Origin: Anthoceros angustus
Lineage: Eukaryota > Streptophyta > Anthocerotopsida > Anthocerotales > Anthocerotaceae
Assembly (NCBI GenBank): GCA_010909165.1
Contig: VJWM01000107.1
Location: 806,001 to 870,000, forward strand
Direction: 5' to 3'
DNA length: 64,000 bases
In this document: piece after piece, positions 56,819 to 64,000 of the stretch
Layout: every line of letters begins with the position of its first letter
How positions within the stretch are numbered: position 1 is the stretch's first letter
Position numbers and translations under genes: made by a program
The notes under the pieces: model-generated
Seen by the model: the letters and a program-made list of their open reading frames with translations, nothing else
Databases searched by the model: none
What the model was told of the DNA's origin: nothing

Positions 56819-56933
56819 ACGGTGCGGTCGTGCCACGCCGCCCGCCGGATACATATATTTCCTTCAACGCTAGGGATCGGCGGGGAGTGGAAGTCAGCAG
56901 CGCAAACCGGATCCGACCCACCCACAACCCGCC

Positions 56934-57130
56934 ATGGCGGGCGGAGTCATCCACACTCCCGCCGAGGGAAGCGATGACGACAAGGTGACCCGTGCGTGGT
57001 GGTGGCGTGCATCGTGGCGGCCACGGCGGGCTCATCTTCGGCCACGACATCGGAGTGTCGGGCGGGGGTCGGGCATGGACGACTTCCTCTCCGATTCTTC
57101 TGTGTCCGCAAGCACAACGCCAAGGAGGCG
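56934..57130 (+). pseudogene. Hexose transporter (STP family) N-terminal fragment
   Basis: It begins MAGGVIHTPAEG. After a GTGACC-C region it reads, across frame changes, VVACIVAATGG-like, then LIFG(H)DIG and SGG, then MDDFL and RKHNAK. This is the N-terminus and first transmembrane helix of plant STP/MFS sugar/proton symporters. One- and two-base indels break the frame and only about 60 residues exist before the satellite resumes. It is a captured exon fragment. Confidence 0.72.
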
Positions 57131-57649
57131 ACTCACGCCAGGAGGCGTGAATTTGACCTAACAAATTTTATCGCTCCTAGACCGGCTCCAGCTTCCTCTT
57201 CACAAACCTAACCGTCCGGGCGCCCGATCCATTCGTAACACCAAGTATCCATCTGCACATCCGTGGCAAGGAACGGAAGCTCGGAGGAGCTGGTTTAGGA
57301 GGCGAAATTTGACCTAACAAATTTTATCGCTCCTAGACCAGTTGCTCAGCTTCCTCTTCACAAACCTCCAAGCGTGAGGTAACACCGGATCATCCGGACA
57401 TCCTTAGCGAAGCGAACGGAGCTCAGGAGGCGTGTAGGAGGCGTAGAATTTGCCCTCACAAACTCATCGCTCCTAGACCGGCTCCAGCTTCCTCTTCGAA
57501 CCTAACAGTCAAGCCGCTAAACCTGTCGTGGAACACCGGGCATCGCACCAATTTCTTGTTCCCAGAACCTGCTGGCTCGACGCCATCCTCGTGAACAGCG
57601 TGAATGTACAGGCGTGCCAATGATTTGCAGAGGCATGCGCGTCCTACCA
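57131..57649. repeat. Partial copy of the ~170-bp satellite
   Basis: Two to three units, the last equal to the end of the first array (54240-54430), then the same CCCTAAACCC boundary. Many small deletions relative to the first array (for example GGCAAGGAACGG for GGCAGCAAGCGAACGG). Confidence 0.85.
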
Positions 57650-60078
57650 CCTTACCACCAAACCCTAAACCCGTCCTCGACTCACTTCAATAAAAACATA
57701 ATAGACTATTTACATACTTTGTTTCAAAGTGGACGTGAACGGGTAGCGGGAAGCCCCGGTTTGCGGAAGATTTTGTTGTTTCGAATGCGAGCTGTAAGTG
57801 GATCTGGTGCGATCCGCTTAACTAAAGCATTTTCAATGAGGGCAGGAGGCGGGCCGGAGGTTCGTCTATACGGTGCAGACAATCTTTGAGTCGGCGGTGC
57901 ATGCGGGGATTCCGTGTTGGGATTCATGTTCATCACTGATGATTCCCGTGAAGTTTGTGTCAAAGTTCGCTAAAGTGGGTGTGAAAGGGAGTTTGAGGCC
58001 GATCGGTCTGCAGCTGTGCAAGCTGGAGGCGAAGGAGATCAAACCATTTGAACTTCAACGTGCAGAGAACTGGAGCAACTCCAACCTCTTTCTTTTCATA
58101 TCTCCGAGAAGACGCCTTGGCTACCAGGAGGTGGACCAAAGTTTATGCAAGAATTGTTGAGAAAAGCAACGATAGGTGACCGGCTAGGGACTTGCAGATT
58201 CATATATTAAGCATTTGTAGGCCGGACTACAAGTGTTGAGCAATGATATTGCGCGCATGATATCTAGTCGATCGAGGACGCTGTACGCAATCGCCCACCA
58301 AATTAAGCATAGCATTGACTGTAATTCCCTTTGGCAAGTGTATCGCATAAGCTCCAGCTCCACCTCTAGCTCTGCATGCAATGTCCAGGAAGTGCTCGGT
58401 TTATTGCCTTTGAGGATAGAGTCCCATGGTCATCTATGCAGCAATACACACACGTGATCTCACGGTGCACAGCGCCACCGGCCCGGCCAGATTCATATAT
58501 TAAGCATTTGTAGGCTGGAACTTCGACCAGGTCATGGATGTCAATTGTTGGAATAGGAAGTGCCTCGTCTAATGTACTTAATATTGTTTTATGAAGTGAG
58601 CAGTGGTTGCTCTCTTGTTTGTGCAATTTGAATATTGTTTCATTTGCCGGAGTGGAGGTTCCCCATACAAACAAGATGAACACATCTTCTTCTTTTTTCT
58701 TCTCATCTCTTATCTATTTATAAAGCTAATGTTTGGTAACCAAACTTTTCAATAATAGAAAATATTTATGTGAGAAACTCAATGAAAAGAAAATAAATAT
58801 TCATTTACCTACAACTAGAAAATACTATGCATTCATAACTTGCGAATATACCCATGAAACTTAGAATAGCTTTAAGCGAACTAAGCTCTATTTAATAAAC
58901 GAAAAAAGTCAGACGGCGTATGGATTTCATGCCTTGGCCTACTTTTCTCTAATAAGTTAGCGTTGATTTTGTTGTGTTTCTTCACTATTCCAACAAATGG
59001 AGTCATGCACTTGTATGCTCCGCACTTGAGGAAGGTAGAGAGTGAGCACCCAAAGAATACTTAGTACCTTTAGCAAAATATATTTTAGAGTGCCTCTAAA
59101 GAGATGTAAGACCCACATGCATAACTTGCCCACCACCTATGATACTAGTTTGTGATTGTAAGAAACAAAGTATACGCACCTTTAGTATAACATTCCTTCT
59201 TATTGCATAAGTAAACCAAGACGGAAAATATGCTAGTACACATCCCATGCTTTACAGAAAATGGTGTGAGGTCTTTTTCACCTAGAACTTCTTTGTACTG
59301 TCCTCCGGATGCAAAGTATATCCAAGAGTTAGGTAGTCCTACGGTCTTTTTCACCTAGAACTTCTTTGCACCTGTCCTCAATACAAAGTATATCCAGAAG
59401 AGTTAGGTAGTCCTACAACCATGCGATCTTATGAACAATGGGATTGCGACATTCTTCTTCTACATTTAGAATACATTTAGAAGAATGTCACAATCCCATT
59501 GTTCTTCTTCTTCTTCTTCGAAATTTTGTGACATTTTTATGAAGATAGTGGTAGTGGAATGTCTTCTCATATTCTTGTAGGCGGTCCCAGATGTGAGTGC
59601 AGACGTGTATGGTGGCCGACAATTGGGGTGGCCAATCACCCAGACTCGCAGCAGTTGCTGGGCGGAGACGTGGGCTCGGACGGGAGTACTCTTCGCGCAT
59701 GGCATGGGGAGATCAAGGGAGATAAGGCGCGTGCTGGGTCTATGAGATCGCTTGGCTTGGGCCAACTTCACTGTCACAGACTACAAGTGTTGAACGCAAT
59801 TGGATATCTGCGGCCGCATGATATCCTAGTCCCAGTCCCAGATCGCAGAGGAACTGTCGTGTACGCAACTGCCCGGCCAGCCTGCGGGCGTTGGGGTCGC
59901 TGGATAGCATTGACCTGTAATTCCCCTTTGGCAAGTGATCGCAAAGCTCCAGCTCCACCTCTAGCTCTGCATGCAATGTCCAGTGAAGTGCTCAGATTTA
60001 TTGCCTTTGCCGGTCCAGATCTAGAGCAGCCCATGGCCGCCAGGTCGCGCGCGCAGCAATACACACACGTGATCTCAC
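57650..60078. repeat. Duplicated AT-rich segment, copy X2
   Basis: Collinear with 54431-56818. Differences include an insertion of ~280 bp near 58220-58500 that itself copies the segment's end (GCAATACACACACGTGATCTCAC), and loss of ~200 bp near 58600. It ends abruptly at GATCTCAC, where truncated golgin sequence begins. Confidence 0.9.
59433..59504. repeat. Hairpin inverted repeat, second copy
   Basis: Same 26-bp arms (59433-59458, 59479-59504) and spacer as at 56193-56264. Confidence 0.9.
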
Positions 60079-61680
60079 CATCCCTCTGAGCAGCGGCAAG
60101 TGCCCTGGTAAGGTCCGCATTCTCTGCCTCAAGCTGTGCCTCTAGAGCTAGCCGCATTCTCTGCCTCAAGCTGTGCCTCTAGAGCTAGCCCTTCCATCCT
60201 AGTTCTGCTGTGCTGCCGCCTTTCCAACTCCAGCGCCTGTGCCACTTCCATCATGCTCAGTTGGAGCTCGGCGGCCTCTTTGACCTGCTGCTCCACACCA
60301 TCGGCAAGAGCACGCTCCAGAGCTTCCTTTTCGCATTCCAGTTGTTGCACAAGATTTTCTCGCTCTGCTAGAGCAGCCCTGGCAGCTTCAACAGCCAGGG
60401 ATTCCAGCTCCTCTGTTTTCTAAGCTTCCTCCTCTCAGCCGCTTTCCTCCTCACCTCGTCTTCATACTCAGAATCCGAGCCGGACTCGGAGCCTGACTCA
60501 GAGCGTGACTCAGAACCGCTTTCCGACCCGCTGCCAGACAACGACTCCACATCTACACGTTCTTCAGCCTCATATCCCTCCCCGAGACACTCGGCAGATT
60601 AATTATGATCCCTGCCTCCTGCGCCTGCGCTTGCTCATTCACAGCAGTTGTCCTCCTACCACTAGTTTCTGGAACGGGCTCTGGCAGGGTAGGCTCCAGC
60701 TCAAGGTCCACGAACCCGTTCAAATCCTCCGTCGTGGCAGCATTCTCGGCAGCATGCACGCCATATTGCTTCGAAACGGATCCGTGGCTCGTGTCAAGGC
60801 ATCATCCAGCAAATCCTCCACTCCACTAGGCCTTTCCAACCCCGGCGCCTCCTCCACCACCGGCTCCAATCTACCAATTCCATCATCCCGCACACCCCGT
60901 GAAACCCCATCCCTACCCTCGCCACCGGCCGAAGACGCAACATCATGACCTAATCCAAGCCTGTCTCTCCCATCCGCAGCAGCACTCCACGACACACTCC
61001 TCCGACACCCGAGGCAGCGTCCTCCGCAACCAGCACTCGCAACGCCTGCTCTTCACCAACATCGTCAATCCTCCAGGTCCAGCCTCCTCTTCACCGACTC
61101 ATCCCGGAAATTCTTCACCGAGGCAGCCGCATCACTTCCCTGTCTCCTCTCCTGCCGCCGTTCCTGCCTGCCTCACCCTGGACGACTGCGCCGCAATCTG
61201 CTTCAAGCTGGACACCGGCACCGCCTTGGACGTCGGGGTCGGCCCCGACCTCCGAGCACCATCCCTCCCGCTCCCGGGATCGCAGCTCCCACACTACTGG
61301 CAAAAGGAGTGGTAGCCCAGGACTGGAAGCAGGAGACGCCAGCAGCTGCGTCCAGTCCTGATCCGGCCGAGCAGCATGCTCCTGCCGGGTGCGCGGAGCA
61401 ACAGGCCCGGCCTTCTTCAACCCCGGACAACGTCCTCTGCTGCTGCTGCTGCTGCTGCTGCTGCGGTTGCTGCTGCTGCTGCTGCCGTGCTTGCTCTTCC
61501 GGGATTGCCAATCCCCAGGACGGCCGACCGTAATCCTCCGAGTCTCTGTCGAATTGTTCCCGTAACGAAGCCGGATGAGGACCGGGCTTTTCCGGCTTCC
61601 GCAGCGACTCCGCCGCTTGCTGGTCGATCTGCTGCAGCAACTGCTCGGCTACCTTGAGCTTGGACGAGCCAGGACGCCAT
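60079..61680 (-). pseudogene. Golgin-84-like copy B, 3' truncated
   Basis: Collinear with 49102-51554 from the ATG (61680) to the middle of the coiled coil, where similarity stops at 60079; the C-terminal half with the membrane anchor is missing. It has a two-base deletion right after codon 5 (61663 region) and a one-base deletion near 60410, so it cannot make the protein. Yet in places it keeps the frame better than copy A: a continuous SLSGSGSESG-type acidic run and an in-frame poly-Gln. It has only one 450-bp unit. A 37-bp stretch near 60115-60190 is doubled. Confidence 0.88.
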
Positions 61681-61779
61681 GGCCACATCTGCCAGCGATG
61701 AGCCCGGCAAGGCCACCCTCTTGGTTTGGGAGAGAGCGTGGAGGCCTAATGAGACAAGCCTCCTTCAGTTTTCACTTCA

Positions 61780-62890
61780 AAACATGTATATACTGTAGGT
61801 AGTAGAGCTTTAGGCACATCACAGACATTATGTAGCAAAGAGAATGGAAAAATCCCATTACCCCGAAACGAAGGGAACTCCTCCAGGGACACCAGGCGGA
61901 GGGACTAGCTCATGAGGGCCAATTTTAAAACTACTTAGTGCTCCGAGAGTGTTGTGGTTTGGGATATGAAAAGGCTTACCCTGCTTACCCTACCGAAGAT
62001 GCCACGGGCGTTACCTCTACAGCGCAATGGACACCCCAAGGTCTCGATTGGCCAACGCCCTTTACAGTTCCATTTCGACTCAGTAGACTCTGTCCGTTGA
62101 TCGGGAAAACTGTGTGTGTCAAACGGTAACACACGACTGAGAAAATTGAGCCCAGCAATTGGGAGAGCCCTGGTTATGTTTCCACCCAACCTCTCGAAGG
62201 GAGGATACAACTCTGATGGTTTAACTCAGCCCACGGTGAGTCAGGCTTGGATTGTCTCTCCCATACGCTTTCTGCGCATCTTTGAAGATCCCACACGTCA
62301 CAAACATGTTTACCAAAGCATAGCCCACAACCTTGTATGATGTTGACGTCCTCTTCCTCTGATCTGGGCAAGAAGCTGCCCTCCCTTCTCCGGCGATGGT
62401 AAGCCTACACTTGCACAGTCCTGGAGAGGGTCAGAAGTGCCACAGCGTTAGGCAAAGCTGTGGCCCCTTGCATTCAACTGTAAGGATCCAGGGCGTCCTC
62501 ACCCATACCTGGCTAAAAATATCAGGCAATGATTGTGGTCCAAATCAAGACTTCCCTCTGTTTGATATGTGCAGATAATGATGGCAGACAACGAGAATCC
62601 CTTGGCCTCCACCACCAGGGTGAACACCGCCATGGCTTCCTACTATCTGCCATGAGAAGCATACAACCTGCAGAGTGTGGTTGCACAAGAGTGTCCGACT
62701 GATGCCCGCTTCTCACCACGGGAGCATGGACACAGCGACCTTGAATCAGATCACTCGTCAAGGACAGTATAAAAGATTGGGAAATCCGACAGTCTGCCTT
62801 CAGCACCAGCACTCCCAGACCCTCAACAGCCTCCCTGGGCTGCCCTGCCTTCATCTTGCGGTTTAAGAAGTCACGACCATTTCAGATCCT
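61780..62890 (-). pseudogene. PPR remnant, copy B
   Basis: Collinear with 51640-53130 but without the internal duplication. It carries the same PPR-like segments (YALVNMF-type near 62.27-62.33 kb, HAPVVRSGHQSDTL near 62.68-62.74 kb) and the same breaks. Confidence 0.7.
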
Positions 62891-62929
62891 GCTGGCTTGA
62901 CAAGACTAGCACTTACAAGGAAGCTCCAC

Positions 62930-64000
62930 TTATCCACCTGCACATCCATAGCCACAAGTGAACGGGAGCTCAGAGGAACTGGTTTAGGAGGAGTAAATTT
63001 GTTCAAACAAATCCTATCGCTCCTAGACCGGCTGCTCCCAGCTTCCTCCCAGCTTCCTCCTCCTCAACCTTGCAGTCAAGCCGCCGGACCTGTTCATGGA
63101 CACCAAGTATCCATCTGCACATCCATAGTAGCACGCGAACGGGAGCTCAGACGAGCTGGTTCAGGAGGAGAATTTGACCTACCAACTTCTATCGCTCCTA
63201 GACCGGCTGCTCACAGCTTCCTCTTCACAAACCTCACAGTCAAGGGACCAGACCTATTCGTGTAACACACGGTATCCTCGGCACATCCATAGCAGCAAGC
63301 GAACGGAAGCTCGGAGGAGCTGGTGTAGGAGGCGTAGAATTTGACCTAACAAATTCTGTCGCTCCTAGACCAGTTGCTCCCAGCTTCTCTTCACAAACCT
63401 GACCGTCAAGACGCCCGACCCAGTCGTGTAACACCCGGTATCCATCTGCACATCCGTGGCAGCAAGCGAACGGAAGCTCGGAGGAGCTGGTTTAGGAGGC
63501 GTAGAATTTGACCTAACAAATTCTGTCGCGCCTAGACCAGTTGCTCCCAGCTTCCCTTCACAAACCTAACCGTCCAGGCGCCCGATCCATTCTGTAACAC
63601 CAAGTATCCATCTGCACATCCGTGGCAGCAAGCGAACGGAAGCTCGGAGAAGCTGGTTTAGGAGGCGTAGAATTTGACCTAACAAATTCTGTCGCGCCTA
63701 GACCAGTTGCTCCCAGCTTCCTCTTCACAAACATAACCGTCCAGGCGCCCGATCCATTCGTGTAACACCAAGTATCCATCTGCACATCCGTGGCAGCAAG
63801 CGAACGGAAGCTCGGAGGAGCTGGTTTAGGAGGCGTAGAATTTGACCTAACAAAATCTGTCGCGCCTAGACCAGTTGCTCCCAGCTTCCCTTCACAAACC
63901 TAACAGTCAAGCGTGAGGTAACACCCGGATCATCTGTACATCCTTAGCAGGAAGCGAACGGGAGCTCCGAGGAGCTGGTGTAGGAGGCGTAGAATTTGCC
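62930..64000. repeat. ~170-bp satellite, copy B
   Basis: About six units collinear with 53170-54240, at a period of about 168 bp, running to the window end. Confidence 0.9.

Overview
The window is nuclear DNA of a land plant. The coding regions are split by GT-AG introns, and the recognisable proteins belong to plant families: a LONGIFOLIA/TRM protein, a DUF1442 protein, a plastid-type Hsp33, a PLC-like phosphodiesterase of the secretory pathway, a golgin-84-like protein, PPR remnants, an STP hexose-transporter remnant and MULE/FAR1-type transposase remnants. CCCTAAA-type repeats also fit. Base composition and intron sizes do not look like a compact angiosperm genome, and I suspect a bryophyte or lycophyte, but the sequence alone does not fix the species. 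Exon models were built by eye from splice signals, reading phase and family similarity.

Layout. 1-3860 is a GA/GC-rich low-complexity block with degenerate duplicated modules. 3861-10204 is gene-poor with several minisatellites. 10205-12979 (+) is a four-exon gene joining a DUF1442 domain to a C-terminal ACT domain through an acidic, repeated linker; it is the most interesting gene here. 13-19.3 kb is a nest of decayed MULE-like transposons with a 1.05-kb tandem duplication. 20.6-23.7 kb holds a small membrane-protein gene (-) inside one arm of a large imperfect inverted repeat; PPR debris follows at 24.6-25.0 kb. 26411-26944 (-) is a small coiled-coil ORF. 27395-32425 (-) is a five-exon LONGIFOLIA/TRM gene with an unusually expanded ten-residue repeat. 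A tRNA-Lys(CTT) lies at 33743-33815 (-). 38.2-39.3 kb is a decayed copy of the Hsp33/PLC block. 39788-41167 (-) is an unrecognised gene. 42410-44500 (+, Hsp33) and 44762-46444 (-, PLC-like) are convergent intact genes.

48.3-64.0 kb is a complex segmental duplication. A golgin gene (-), PPR debris, a ~170-bp satellite and an AT-rich segment are repeated at least partly twice, with internal triplication and a captured hexose-transporter fragment. The two golgin copies carry different frame breaks, so real pseudogenisation and assembly indels must both be considered.

The intact genes do not form a pathway. They are ordinary dispersed plant genes: signalling or metabolic regulation (DUF1442-ACT), microtubule and cell-shape control (LNG/TRM), redox-regulated chaperone (Hsp33), secreted or membrane phosphodiesterase (PLC-like) and Golgi tether (golgin).
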